This document shows positions 7,739-16,036 of a stretch of 60,234 nucleotides of DNA, in pieces. The notes beneath the pieces were generated by a model. That model was not told the origin of the DNA, ran no database searches, and saw nothing but the letters and a program-made list of their open reading frames with translations. This stretch comes from Lachnospiraceae bacterium. Its GTDB lineage: Bacteria; Bacillota; Clostridia; Lachnospirales; Lachnospiraceae. Made by a program: the position numbers and the translations under genes. Position 1 is the first letter of the stretch; every line of letters starts with the position of its first letter. The DNA is taken from positions 1-60,234 of the forward strand of contig JAFSLV010000046.1 of the NCBI GenBank assembly GCA_017448245.1, in the 5' to 3' direction.

Positions 7739-8619
7739 GTTTTCTCAATTATCTGATTAACGGGCTGTCACTCGGCAGCGTATATGCGATTATTGCACTT
7801 GGCTATACCATGGTCTATGGTATAGCCAAGATGCTCAATTTTGCGCACGGCGACATCATCATGATCGGCTCCTACATCGTCTACACCTGTATGTCGATGG
7901 CGGGACTCCATCCGGCGGTGTCTGTTTTGTGTGCGGTTGCGGGATGCCTTCTGCTCGGTGTCGTCACGGAGCGCGTGGCATACAGGCCGCTGCGCGGCGC
8001 GTCTTCATCGCTTGCGGTGCTGATCACCGCGATCGGCGTCAGTTATCTGCTGCAAAACATCGCACTGCTTACCTTCGGTGCGGAGCCCAAGGCGTTTACC
8101 ACACTGATCGGATGGAAGGGGATCAGCCTCTTTGACGGCGCGCTCATGATCCGCGGAACGACGATCGTCACGATCGGTGCGAGTCTCCTGATTCTGGTCG
8201 GTCTGGAGCTCTTTATCAACTACACCAAAAACGGACAGGCGATGCTTGCGGTCGCACAGGATAAAGGAGCGGCGACCCTGATGGGCATCGATGTCAACAA
8301 AACGATTGCGCTCACCTTTGCGATCGGTTCATCGCTTGCCGCGGTCGCGGGCGTTCTGTTGTGCAGCGCATATCCGACGATCACGCCCTATATCGGCGCC
8401 ATGCCCGGCATCAAGGCCTTTGTCGCGGCGGTCTTTGGCGGGATCGGATCGATTCCCGGTGCGATGATCGGAGGACTCGTGCTCGGGATCGTGGAGATCT
8501 TAAGCCGCACCTACATCTCTTCGCAGCTGGCGGACGCGATCGTTTTCGGGATCCTGATTGTCGTGCTGTTGGTGAAACCGACGGGGCTGCTCGGCAAACG
8601 TGTTATGGAAAAAGTATAA
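7735..8619 (+). CDS. livH: Branched-chain amino acid ABC permease LivH
   Basis: This 294-residue polytopic membrane protein has the LivH family opening NGLSLGSVYAIIALGYTMVYG and the conserved FGGIGSIPGAMIGG cytoplasmic loop that contacts the ATPases. It would form a heterodimeric channel with LivM. It starts with GTG overlapping the stop of the binding protein (GTGA), which implies translational coupling. The livM start follows 3 nt after its stop. Confidence 0.93.
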   Translation: MSFLNYLINGLSLGSVYAIIALGYTMVYGIAKMLNFAHGDIIMIGSYIVYTCMSMAGLHPAVSVLCAVAGCLLLGVVTERVAYRPLRGASSSLAVLITAIGVSYLLQNIALLTFGAEPKAFTTLIGWKGISLFDGALMIRGTTIVTIGASLLILVGLELFINYTKNGQAMLAVAQDKGAATLMGIDVNKTIALTFAIGSSLAAVAGVLLCSAYPTITPYIGAMPGIKAFVAAVFGGIGSIPGAMIGGLVLGIVEILSRTYISSQLADAIVFGILIVVLLVKPTGLLGKRVMEKV

Positions 8620-8622
8620 GTC

Positions 8623-9675
8623 ATGAAGAAAAAGCTTCCGGAAAAATACGGTTTTCTTTTCGTCATCTTTTTGTTCTGGCTGGTGCTCACCCTGCTTTCG
8701 CGTGCGGGGATGCTGACGAGCCACTTTTCCTCGCTTCTTGTGCCGATGACGTATTATGCGATCGCCGCGGTCGCGCTCAATCTGTGCGTCGGCATACTCG
8801 GCGAGCTCTCGATCGGGCATGCGGGATTTATGTGTATCGGCGCGTTTTCGAGCGCGATTTTTTCGCTGCTGACCAGGCAGATACTGCCCGGCGGCGTGCG
8901 GTTTTTCCTCGCCTTCGTGGTCGGGATTCTGTTTGCCGCGCTGTTCGGTTTTCTGATCGGGATCCCGGTGCTCAGACTCAAAGGGGATTATCTGGCGATC
9001 GTCACGCTCGCCTTTGGTGAAATCATCAAGAATATCCTGCAGGCGGTGTACCTGGGCGTGGACGCGGACGGCGTGCACATCGCGCTCAACATGACCGACT
9101 TCCGTCTTTCGCCGGACGGGATCACACTGATCAAGGGGGCGCAGGGCGTTTCCGGTACGCCGCGCGATTCTTCCTTTACGGTTGCGGTGATCGTGCTTTT
9201 GCTTTCCCTCATCATCGTACAGAATCTGATCGATTCGAGAGACGGCCGTGCGATCATGTCGATCAGGGACAACCGGATCGCCGCCGAGGCGACGGGAATC
9301 CATGTCACGCATTACAAGATGCTCGCCTTTACGATCTCCGCAGCGATTGCCGGGGCAGCGGGCGTCCTCTTTTCCCACAACGTCACGACGATGACCAATA
9401 TCTCCAATTACTTCGGATATAACGCGTCGATCATGCTGCTCGTGTATGTGGTGCTCGGCGGCATCGGCAATATCAGGGGCAGCGTTGTCGCGGCGATGAT
9501 CCTGTATCTGCTTCCGGAGATGATGCGCGGACTCAACCGCTACCGGATGCTGATCTATGCGATCGTACTGATCCTGATGATGCTCTTTAACTGGGCGCCC
9601 GCACTCGTTGCCCTGAGGAAAAAGCTCTGGCAGCGTATCCGGGACAGGCGTCCCGCAGTCGGCAAGGAGGCGTAA
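8623..9675 (+). CDS. livM: Branched-chain amino acid ABC permease LivM
   Basis: This 350-residue membrane protein is the second liv permease. The family signatures LSIGHAGFMCIGAFSSA and LGGIGNIRGSVVAA are visible, with roughly nine or ten hydrophobic segments and a basic C-terminal tail. It lies between livH and livG with gaps of 3 and 1 nt and is certainly part of the same operon. Confidence 0.93.
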   Translation: MKKKLPEKYGFLFVIFLFWLVLTLLSRAGMLTSHFSSLLVPMTYYAIAAVALNLCVGILGELSIGHAGFMCIGAFSSAIFSLLTRQILPGGVRFFLAFVVGILFAALFGFLIGIPVLRLKGDYLAIVTLAFGEIIKNILQAVYLGVDADGVHIALNMTDFRLSPDGITLIKGAQGVSGTPRDSSFTVAVIVLLLSLIIVQNLIDSRDGRAIMSIRDNRIAAEATGIHVTHYKMLAFTISAAIAGAAGVLFSHNVTTMTNISNYFGYNASIMLLVYVVLGGIGNIRGSVVAAMILYLLPEMMRGLNRYRMLIYAIVLILMMLFNWAPALVALRKKLWQRIRDRRPAVGKEA

Positions 9676-9676
9676 G

Positions 9677-10435
9677 ATGGCATTGCTTTCGATCGACCAT
9701 CTGAGCATCTCCTTCGGCGGACTCAGTGCGGTCTATAATTTTGAGATGGAACTGGAAAAGGGCGAACTGCACGGACTGATCGGTCCAAACGGTGCGGGCA
9801 AGACCACGGTCTTTAATCTGCTGACCGGTGTGTACCGGCCGGACGAAGGCATCATACGTCTCGACGGCACGGATATCACGGGACACGCGCCGGCACAGAT
9901 CTCCGGTGAGGGTGTCGCGAGGACCTTTCAGAATATCCGTCTCTTCAAAGCGCTGTCCGTGATCGACAACGTCAAGGTCGGACTGCACGCACGATTCCCG
10001 TACGGAACACTGGCCGGCGTGCTGCGTCTGCCGTCGTATCGCAGGATGGAAAAAGAAATCGACGACAAGGCGATGGAGATCCTGGAGGTCTTTGATCTGG
10101 GCGACAAGAGAGACGTGTTGTCCTCCAACCTGCCCTACGGTGCGCAGCGAAAGCTCGAGATCGCGCGCGCGATGGCAACGGATCCCAAGCTCCTCCTGCT
10201 CGATGAGCCGGCAGCCGGCATGAATCCCGGAGAGACCGGCGAGCTGATGGACACGATCCGCTCGATCAGGGACCGTTTTGATCTGACGATTCTTCTGATC
10301 GAGCATGACATGAAGCTGGTGTCCGGGATCTGCGAGCGTCTGACGGTGCTCAACTTCGGGCAGATTCTGGCACACGGCGAGACCAGACAGGTACTGAATG
10401 ACCCGGAGGTCATCAAAGCTTATCTCGGAGACTGA
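9677..10435 (+). CDS. livG: Branched-chain amino acid ABC ATPase LivG
   Basis: This 252-residue ATPase has Walker A GPNGAGKTT, a LivG-typical signature region NLPYGAQRKLEIARA in place of LSGGQ, and Walker B LLLLDEPAAGMNP. The sequence GVARTFQNIRLF is typical of LivG. It would pair with LivF to drive the LivHM channel. The gene follows livM by one base. Confidence 0.95.
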   Translation: MALLSIDHLSISFGGLSAVYNFEMELEKGELHGLIGPNGAGKTTVFNLLTGVYRPDEGIIRLDGTDITGHAPAQISGEGVARTFQNIRLFKALSVIDNVKVGLHARFPYGTLAGVLRLPSYRRMEKEIDDKAMEILEVFDLGDKRDVLSSNLPYGAQRKLEIARAMATDPKLLLLDEPAAGMNPGETGELMDTIRSIRDRFDLTILLIEHDMKLVSGICERLTVLNFGQILAHGETRQVLNDPEVIKAYLGD

Positions 10436-10443
10436 AGCAAAAG

Positions 10444-11154
10444 ATGCGCATCCTGGAAATCAAAAACTTAAGCGTGCATTACGGTGTCATACAGGCGCTC
10501 AAGGAGATCTCCTTTCATGTGGAGGAGGGAGAGATCGTTGCGCTCATCGGTGCCAACGGCGCCGGCAAGACGACAACGCTGCAGACGATCTCCGGTCTCC
10601 TCCCCGCAACGGGCGGCGAGGTGATCTTTCACGATACGGATATCACAAGGATTCCCGGACACAGGCTCGCAGGCATGGGCATGGCGCATGTGCCGGAGGG
10701 ACGGCGCGTCTTTCCCGACATGACCGTGTTGCAGAACCTGAGGCTCGGTGCGTTCAGCAGAAAGGACAAGGCGGAGGCGGAGAGTTCTCTCAAAGAGGTG
10801 TATCGCAGGTTTCCGAGACTGGAGGAACGCGCGATGCAGATCGCGGGGACGCTGTCCGGCGGCGAGCAGCAGATGCTTGCCATGGGCAGAGCCCTGATGA
10901 GCAGACCGAGACTCATCCTGATGGATGAACCGTCGATGGGGCTGTCACCGATTTTTGTCAATGAGATCTTTGATATCATCGGCAGGCTTAATGAGGACGG
11001 CGTGACGGTGCTTTTGGTCGAGCAGAACGCAAAGAAGGCGCTTTCGATTGCCAACCGCGCCTATGTGCTCGAGACCGGTTCGATTGTGCTCGAAGGCGGC
11101 GCAAAAGAACTGATGGATAACGAGCAGATCAAAAAGGCGTATCTGGGAGAATAG
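10444..11154 (+). CDS. livF: Branched-chain amino acid ABC ATPase LivF
   Basis: This 236-residue ATPase has Walker A GANGAGKTT, the signature LSGGEQQMLAMGRA and Walker B LILMDEPSMGLSP, all typical of LivF. HVPEGRRVFPDMTV is a further LivF hallmark. It completes the liv transporter. The next gene begins 3 nt after its stop, so transcription probably continues into the cytidylate kinase-like gene. Confidence 0.95.
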   Translation: MRILEIKNLSVHYGVIQALKEISFHVEEGEIVALIGANGAGKTTTLQTISGLLPATGGEVIFHDTDITRIPGHRLAGMGMAHVPEGRRVFPDMTVLQNLRLGAFSRKDKAEAESSLKEVYRRFPRLEERAMQIAGTLSGGEQQMLAMGRALMSRPRLILMDEPSMGLSPIFVNEIFDIIGRLNEDGVTVLLVEQNAKKALSIANRAYVLETGSIVLEGGAKELMDNEQIKKAYLGE

Positions 11155-11157
11155 GGT

Positions 11158-11808
11158 ATGAAAAAAAACATCGTGATCACGGTCGAAAGACTCTACGGCA
11201 GCGGCGGGCGTACCGTCGGAGAGATGCTCGCTGAGGATCAGGGAATTCATTATTATGACAAGGAGCTGGTCAAACTCTGTGCCGAAGAGAGCGGTATCTC
11301 GGAGGATCTGTTTGTGGATGCGGACGAGAGCCTCAAAAAAGCCAAGCTCTTTCGTCTGGGCAAGGGAAAGTACAAGGGTGAGCTCTTAAAACCGGGACAC
11401 AGCGATTATGTATCGCCGGAGAATCTTTTCAATTATCAGGCGAAGGTCTTGAAGAATCTGGCGGAAACAAAGAGCTGCGTGGTGATCGGTCGCTGCGGCA
11501 ATTTTGTGTTGCGCGATTACGAAAACGTCGTCAGTGTTTTTGTGCATGCGCCGATGCCGTATCTCCTCGAACAGGCGGCGCTCAAGCAGTCGCGTCGCGG
11601 AATGGAGCTGCGCGAGTACGTCGAAAAAACCAATAAAAACCGTGCCGAGTATTATGAGTATTATACCGGCCACAAGTGGGAGCGCGCGCAGGACTATGAT
11701 CTGTGTCTGGACTCGTCAAGGCTCGGCTTTGACATGTGTGTGGAACAGATCAAGTCCTATCTGAAGATCCGCTTCGGGGACGACGTGCTGCCGCTTTCCG
11801 GCGAATGA
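11158..11808 (+). CDS. Cytidylate kinase-like family protein
   Basis: This 216-residue protein resembles the cytidylate kinase-like family (Pfam Cytidylate_kin2), a P-loop group of unsettled function in clostridia. The N-terminus ITVERLYGSGGRTVGEMLAE carries a degenerate P-loop (GSGGRT). The motif CVVIGRCGNFVL is typical of the family. It sits between two amino acid transporters with 3-nt and 1-nt gaps and is therefore cotranscribed with them, but nothing shows what it phosphorylates or whether it controls transport. Confidence 0.8.
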   Translation: MKKNIVITVERLYGSGGRTVGEMLAEDQGIHYYDKELVKLCAEESGISEDLFVDADESLKKAKLFRLGKGKYKGELLKPGHSDYVSPENLFNYQAKVLKNLAETKSCVVIGRCGNFVLRDYENVVSVFVHAPMPYLLEQAALKQSRRGMELREYVEKTNKNRAEYYEYYTGHKWERAQDYDLCLDSSRLGFDMCVEQIKSYLKIRFGDDVLPLSGE

Positions 11809-11809
11809 T

Positions 11810-12472
11810 ATGCTTGCGTTATTTCTGGAATCCTTTCCCAAAATACTGGTGCCCGGACTGCTGGTTACGATCCCGCTGACGGCGATTTCCTTTGCCCTTG
11901 CGATGGTGATCGCGATCTTTGTGGCGATGATCCGGTTTGCGCGCATTCCGGTGCTGTCACAGCTGATGCAGATCTATATCTGGATCTTTCGCGGAACGCC
12001 CCTTCTCGTACAGCTCTTTGTGGTCTTTTACGGACTGCCGCACGCGGGACTTTTGATCGATCCGTTTCCCGCTGCGGTGCTTGTTTTTTCGCTGAACGAG
12101 GGGGCATATTGTGCGGAGACCGTACGCGCCGCCATCGAGGCGGTACCGCAGGGACAGCTCGAGGCAGGGTACTGTGTCGGCATGACCTATCTGCAGACGA
12201 TGCGCAGGATCATCCTGCCGCAGGCGATGCGCACGGCATTTCCGCCTTTGTCCAATTCGCTGATCGCGATGGTCAAGGACACGTCGCTGGCCGCCAATAT
12301 CACGGTGACGGAGATGCTGATGGTGACACAGCGGATCGTGGCCCGGACCTACGAGCCGCTTCTGCTCTATGTCGAGGTCGGACTGATCTATCTGATCTTT
12401 TCAACGGTATTTACTTTTTTGCAGCGCGCGGGTGAAAAGAAACTCAACACCTATATGGAAAGGGAAGCGTAA
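11810..12472 (+). CDS. Polar amino acid ABC transporter permease
   Basis: This 220-residue permease belongs to the His/Gln/cystine type. It has several transmembrane segments, the start IWIFRGTPLLVQLFVVFYGLP, and the EAA loop EAVPQGQLEAGYCVGM that docks to the ATPase. It would work with the ATPase at 12476 and the binding protein at 13227. ATG 11810 follows the previous stop by a single base. Confidence 0.93.
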   Translation: MLALFLESFPKILVPGLLVTIPLTAISFALAMVIAIFVAMIRFARIPVLSQLMQIYIWIFRGTPLLVQLFVVFYGLPHAGLLIDPFPAAVLVFSLNEGAYCAETVRAAIEAVPQGQLEAGYCVGMTYLQTMRRIILPQAMRTAFPPLSNSLIAMVKDTSLAANITVTEMLMVTQRIVARTYEPLLLYVEVGLIYLIFSTVFTFLQRAGEKKLNTYMEREA

Positions 12473-12475
12473 AGG

Positions 12476-13222
12476 GTGCTTGCGGTCGAACATCTGAAAA
12501 AGAGCTTTGGCGACATGACGGTGCTTGAGGACATCGGTCTGACGGTGGAAAAAGGAGACGTGGCGGTGATCCTCGGGCCTTCCGGCGCGGGTAAGACGAC
12601 GCTTCTGAGATGCCTGAATTTTCTGGAGCATGCGGAGGAAGGGACGCTTGTTTTTCAGGGACAGTCCTTTGATCTGCGCACGGTGCGCAGTGATGCGATC
12701 CGTGCGTACCGGATGCGGACGGCCTTTGTGTTTCAGGGGTTCCATCTGTTTCTCAACAAGACGGCACTCGACAACGTGACGGAGGGACTCATCGTCGCGC
12801 GGGGTATGGAACAAAAGCCGGCGCGGGAAAAAGCGATGGAGATGCTTGAAAAGGTGGGCATGGCGGATCACGCGTCTTTTTTTCCCGGAAAGCTCTCCGG
12901 CGGGCAGCAGCAGAGAGTCGCAATCGCCAGGGCGCTGGCGACGGATCCGCAGATCATCTTTTTTGACGAGCCGACGAGTGCACTCGACCCGGAGCTGACG
13001 GGAGAGGTGCTCGCCGTGATGAAAAAACTCGCGGAGGAAGGCAGGACGATGCTGATCGTCACGCATGAGATGCAGTTTGCAAAGACCGTATCGAACCGGG
13101 TGTTTTTCATGGAGGACGGACGGATCGTCGAGAGCGGGAAGACCGGAGAGATCTTTACACATCCGCGGGAGGAAAGGACGCGGGCATTTTTGCAGATCGG
13201 AACAGATGAAAGGGGGGAATGA
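12476..13222 (+). CDS. Polar amino acid ABC transporter ATPase
   Basis: This 248-residue ATPase has Walker [10 protein letters not shown], signature [14 protein letters not shown] and Walker [14 protein letters not shown], the pattern of GlnQ/HisP-like ATPases. The start is GTG 12476, 3 nt after the permease stop, with an AAAGGGAAG-rich stretch upstream. It energises uptake of a polar amino acid. Confidence 0.93.
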   Translation: MLAVEHLKKSFGDMTVLEDIGLTVEKGDVAVILGPSGAGKTTLLRCLNFLEHAEEGTLVFQGQSFDLRTVRSDAIRAYRMRTAFVFQGFHLFLNKTALDNVTEGLIVARGMEQKPAREKAMEMLEKVGMADHASFFPGKLSGGQQQRVAIARALATDPQIIFFDEPTSALDPELTGEVLAVMKKLAEEGRTMLIVTHEMQFAKTVSNRVFFMEDGRIVESGKTGEIFTHPREERTRAFLQIGTDERGE

Positions 13223-13226
13223 GCAG

Positions 13227-14057
13227 ATGAAGATGACAGGGAAAATGAAAACGTATGCGGCAGCGGTATCGGCGCTGGTGATGCTTTTGTGCGGATGTGC
13301 CGGCGGGGCGCAGCCTCCGGCCGCCTCATCCGCAGCGTCCGGGGACCTCCTTGCGGAGATTCAGGCGCGGGGGAGTATCGTCGTCGCGATGGAGGGAACC
13401 TGGGCACCCTGGACGTATCATGATGAAAATGATACGCTCGTCGGTTTCGATGTCGAGGTGGCGCAGGGAATCGCACAAAGACTCGGTGTCGAGGCGGAGT
13501 TTGTCGAGGGCGAGTGGGACGGACTGCTCGCGGGACTCGAAGCGGGACGCTATGACATCATGGTCAACGGCGTGGACGTGACGCCGGAGCGGAGCGAAAA
13601 ATATGATTTTTCAACACCCTATGCCTATAACCGGACGGCGGTGATCGTGCGTGCGGAGGATGATCGCATACAGAGCATGGAGGATCTTGAGGGGATGGAG
13701 ACCGCCAATACGATTTCGAGTACCTATGCGGAGGTTGCGGAGCGGTACGGCGCGAATGTCACGGGGGTGGATGATCTGAACCAGACGATGGAGCTGTTGC
13801 TTTCCGGACGCATCGATGCGACGCTCAATGCGGAGGTGACATTCTATGATTATCTCGCCGCGCATCCGGAGGCCGCAATCAAAATTGCGGTGATCGACCC
13901 CGATACGACGTCGGTCGCGATCCCCGTGCGCAAGGAGGAAGCAACGGCGTCACTCCTTACGGCAATCAATGAGGCGCTGGCCGATATGGCCGCATCGGGA
14001 GAGCTGAAGGCGATCTCGGAAAAGTATTTCGGTACGGACATTACATCGGCGCAATGA
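13227..14057 (+). CDS. Polar amino acid-binding lipoprotein
   Basis: This 276-residue binding protein has a signal peptide ending in LLCGC, a short Ala/Ser linker and an SBP_bac_3 fold (IVVAMEGTWAPWTYHDEND, then LVGFDVEVAQGIA). It captures an amino acid for the transporter encoded at 11810-13222. ATG 13227 is chosen because GGGGGG at 13212-13217 is well spaced for it. It closes the run of genes begun at 6518, since a terminator follows at 14162. Confidence 0.92.
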   Translation: MKMTGKMKTYAAAVSALVMLLCGCAGGAQPPAASSAASGDLLAEIQARGSIVVAMEGTWAPWTYHDENDTLVGFDVEVAQGIAQRLGVEAEFVEGEWDGLLAGLEAGRYDIMVNGVDVTPERSEKYDFSTPYAYNRTAVIVRAEDDRIQSMEDLEGMETANTISSTYAEVAERYGANVTGVDDLNQTMELLLSGRIDATLNAEVTFYDYLAAHPEAAIKIAVIDPDTTSVAIPVRKEEATASLLTAINEALADMAASGELKAISEKYFGTDITSAQ

Positions 14058-14135
14058 ACGGCGATGCGCCGCCCGAGGCGATCGAGCCGTCAGGCGGGAG
14101 GTGACGAAAACGTGAAAACAAAATGTAAAATATAG

Positions 14136-14164
14136 TTGACAAAAAGTTTCGGGCATGTTATGCT
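14136..14164 (+). promoter_or_regulatory. Consensus sigma-A promoter
   Basis: TTGACA (14136-14141) and TATGCT (14159-14164) are separated by exactly 17 nt. The -10 box overlaps the left arm of the terminator at 14162-14194. Transcripts starting here, near 14171, would lack most of that arm. It probably drives the genes at 14346 and 14901 through a leader of about 175 nt. Confidence 0.75.
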
Positions 14165-14194
14165 CCCTTCAGACATTTCTGAGGGGAGCTTTTT
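14162..14194 (+). terminator. Intrinsic terminator of the amino acid ABC operon
   Basis: A 12-bp stem (14162-14173 with 14178-14189, one G-T pair) has a 4-nt loop and is followed by TTTTT. It lies about 100 nt after the binding protein gene and should stop transcription arriving from upstream. Confidence 0.85.
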
Positions 14195-14219
14195 ATTCAC
14201 GCGAAGCAATGAGCCGGGC

Positions 14220-14330
14220 GCGGATGCTTGCATACGCATCCGGCGAATGCCGCGGGGCAACTACCCCGTTGCTCTGCGACGGGGTAGTTGACTTGGGTAC
14301 AAGAGGACAGTTCTTTTGTCCCTGTCAGGT
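14220..14330 (+). repeat. Structured leader with hairpins and GTCC repeat-like element
   Basis: A 7-bp hairpin (14221-14227 with 14236-14242) is followed by a 12-bp perfect stem (14258-14269 with 14279-14290, arms CAACTACCCCGT and ACGGGGTAGTTG). An imperfect inverted element AGAGGACAGTTCTTTTGTCC then runs from about 14302 to 14321. Such GC-rich hairpins recur between genes in clostridial genomes as dispersed repeats (recollection). I do not recognise a known RNA family. The region could be a leader RNA for the gene at 14346. Confidence 0.5.
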
Positions 14331-14345
14331 CAGGAGGAAGAAGGG

Positions 14346-14897
14346 ATGAATGAAAATATCGCAATGATCATCATCATGGCAGGCGTTTTGATCGGCGCGG
14401 GACCGGTGATTGCGGCCGCATATCTTGCGGAAAAAGAAAGCGGGGAAGGCATCCTTGACGAACGGCAGCGGGTGCAGCGCGGCAAGGCGTGGCGGGATAC
14501 GTGCATTGCGATGATGATCTTTAGCGCGGTGCTGCTGTTAACGGAGACGACGGAAGTGTTTCTGACGATGTCTAAAGGTGTGGCGCCCTATCTGATTTTT
14601 GCTGCCGGTATCGGCACCTTTACGGCAGACTCCATGTTCCGCGGCGCCTACATGGGATATAAGGGGAAGGGCCAGCCGGTCTGGTCGGTACTGGCACATT
14701 TCGCGGTGTACGGTCTCGGTGCGTTCCTGCATTCGGCGGGAAAAGAGCTGCAGATCGCGGGACTCACCGTGCGGCACTTTGAAGTCCTCGGCATCTGTAT
14801 CTTTTTTGTGCCGACCATCATCGCGATGGTGGTGCGGACGCGCATGGATAAAAAAGAAGAAGCCGACGATGCCGACGAGACAGGGGACGAGGCGTAA
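14346..14897 (+). CDS. Polytopic membrane protein paired with an XRE regulator
   Basis: This 183-residue protein has four or five hydrophobic segments and an acidic C-terminal tail (DKKEEADDADETGDEA). I do not recognise a specific family with certainty; it is similar in layout to the DUF2178/DUF3796-type proteins that are commonly encoded next to small XRE regulators. ATG 14346 has AGGAGG at 14332-14337. The XRE gene starts 3 nt after its stop, so the two are one unit. Function unknown. Confidence 0.7.
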   Translation: MNENIAMIIIMAGVLIGAGPVIAAAYLAEKESGEGILDERQRVQRGKAWRDTCIAMMIFSAVLLLTETTEVFLTMSKGVAPYLIFAAGIGTFTADSMFRGAYMGYKGKGQPVWSVLAHFAVYGLGAFLHSAGKELQIAGLTVRHFEVLGICIFFVPTIIAMVVRTRMDKKEEADDADETGDEA

Positions 14898-14900
14898 CGC

Positions 14901-15104
14901 ATGGCGAAGAATCTGAAAATGAAGGCGGCGCGCGCCTTAAAGGATTATACGCAGCAGGACCTCGCGGAGATCTGTCAGGTGTCGAGACAGACGATCAACG
15001 CGATCGAAAAGGGCGAGTACAACCCGACGATCCATCTGTGTGTCGCGATCTGCAAGGCGCTGGACAAATCGCTCGATGAACTCTTTTGGGAGGAGGAAAC
15101 GTGA
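14901..15104 (+). CDS. Small XRE-family transcriptional regulator
   Basis: This 67-residue protein is a single Cro/CI helix-turn-helix domain (DLAEICQVSRQTINAIEKGE), ending in LDELFWEE as YozG-like regulators do. It is coupled to the membrane protein gene upstream. It might bind its own promoter or the palindromes at 15131-15184, but the lack of any toxin-binding extension and its pairing with the membrane protein argue against a HipB role. Confidence 0.9.
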   Translation: MAKNLKMKAARALKDYTQQDLAEICQVSRQTINAIEKGEYNPTIHLCVAICKALDKSLDELFWEEET

Positions 15105-15130
15105 CAAAGCGCCTCAGGGCGCATATAATC

Positions 15131-15184
15131 ACTTGACGTGCGCCAAGTAAATACATATAATTTACTTGACAAACGTCAAGTAAA
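15131..15184 (+). promoter_or_regulatory. Promoter with two palindromic operators upstream of the HipA-like gene
   Basis: TTGACG (15133-15138) and TATAAT (15156-15161) are 17 nt apart, a near-consensus promoter. An imperfect dyad at 15131-15148 (ACTTG...CAAGT) covers the -35. A perfect dyad with 10-bp arms at 15161-15184 (TTTACTTGAC...GTCAAGTAAA) covers the start site. The two centres are 33 bp apart, about three helical turns. The surrounding sequence is a direct duplication, CATAATA-like then ACTTGAC then AAGTAAA. This is the layout of an autoregulated toxin-antitoxin promoter. Confidence 0.8.
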
Positions 15185-15217
15185 AATAACGGACAAGGCA
15201 GGAGCGGAGATATCGTA

Positions 15218-16036
15218 ATGGGGACCGTCATCGAAAAACTGCAGGACATGCGGCATCTGGAGTGGTCAAAGACAAGGCATTCCTCGGGTAGTGCCGGATC
15301 TTTCCTGAAGGCGTACGAGGACACGGACGGAAAACGCATCTATTACAAGCTGTCGGAATTTGACAGTGTGCGTGGCATCACAGGTCATGAATGCGCAAAT
15401 GAGATCATCGCGGACCGGTTGCTCGACCTTCTGCAAATCGACCATGTGGAGTATACGCTCATCCATGCGCTGGTGCGTATCGGAGAAAAGGAATATGAGA
15501 CATGGATGTGTGCGTCGGACAGTTTTCGCGATGTGAATGAGCGCAAGATATCACTCGAAGACTATTACCAGGCGGAACGGAATCAGGGAGAAAGCCCGAT
15601 GGAGTTTTGCGCTCGCATGGGCTGGGAACGGTACATCTGTGAGATGCTGGTCGTTGATTATCTGATTCTCAATCGCGACCGGCACGGAGCCAACATGGAG
15701 ATTCTGATCGACCGCAGAAAGAAAACGGTACGGCCGGCACCACTCTTTGATCACGGACTGAGCTTTGTATGCAGATGCCAGACAGAGGAGATGTTAAAGG
15801 GTGTGGATGTGATGCAGGATAAAAAGGTACAATCCTTTGTCGGTACGTCGTCCGCAAGGGACAATCTGCAGATGGTACCCTTGCACATACTGAAAAAACT
15901 GCCGTCCGTGCAAAAGGAAGACCGCAAGAGGTTATTTGACGGCCTGGAAGGCGTACTTTCCAAAAAATACAGGGACACGATATGGAAAATGATCGAAAAG
16001 AGGTGGAACGTCATTGAAACTATACGCCGTTCGTGA
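15218..16036 (+). CDS. HipA-like serine/threonine kinase (short form)
   Basis: This 272-residue protein has the kinase core of the HipA family without the N-terminal subdomain of full-length HipA (usually about 440 residues). A Ser/Gly-rich loop (RHSSGSAGSF, residues 20-29) precedes a probable ATP-binding Lys44 (YYKLSEFD) and Glu58. The catalytic motif NRDRHGANM gives Asp154, His156 and Asn159, and FDHG gives the metal-binding Asp178. It is therefore likely an active kinase, similar in size to CtkA-type proteins. The last 23 nt overlap the next gene. A double-operator promoter lies upstream. AT content looks higher than in neighbouring genes, which suggests transfer. Toxin activity is an inference. 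Confidence 0.82.
   Translation: MGTVIEKLQDMRHLEWSKTRHSSGSAGSFLKAYEDTDGKRIYYKLSEFDSVRGITGHECANEIIADRLLDLLQIDHVEYTLIHALVRIGEKEYETWMCASDSFRDVNERKISLEDYYQAERNQGESPMEFCARMGWERYICEMLVVDYLILNRDRHGANMEILIDRRKKTVRPAPLFDHGLSFVCRCQTEEMLKGVDVMQDKKVQSFVGTSSARDNLQMVPLHILKKLPSVQKEDRKRLFDGLEGVLSKKYRDTIWKMIEKRWNVIETIRRS

Noticed and set aside
14155-14349. Small reading frame of 64 codons after the amino acid ABC operon
   Set aside because: It overlaps the terminator, promoter and hairpins, has no ribosome site, and its product is not protein-like.
14901-15104. XRE protein at 14901 as the HipB partner of the HipA-like kinase
   Set aside because: It is coupled to the membrane protein gene, is separated from the kinase by its own promoter/operator region, and is a bare 67-residue HTH of YozG type. 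The overlapping DUF2442-HTH gene is the better partner, though the XRE protein could still bind the palindromes.
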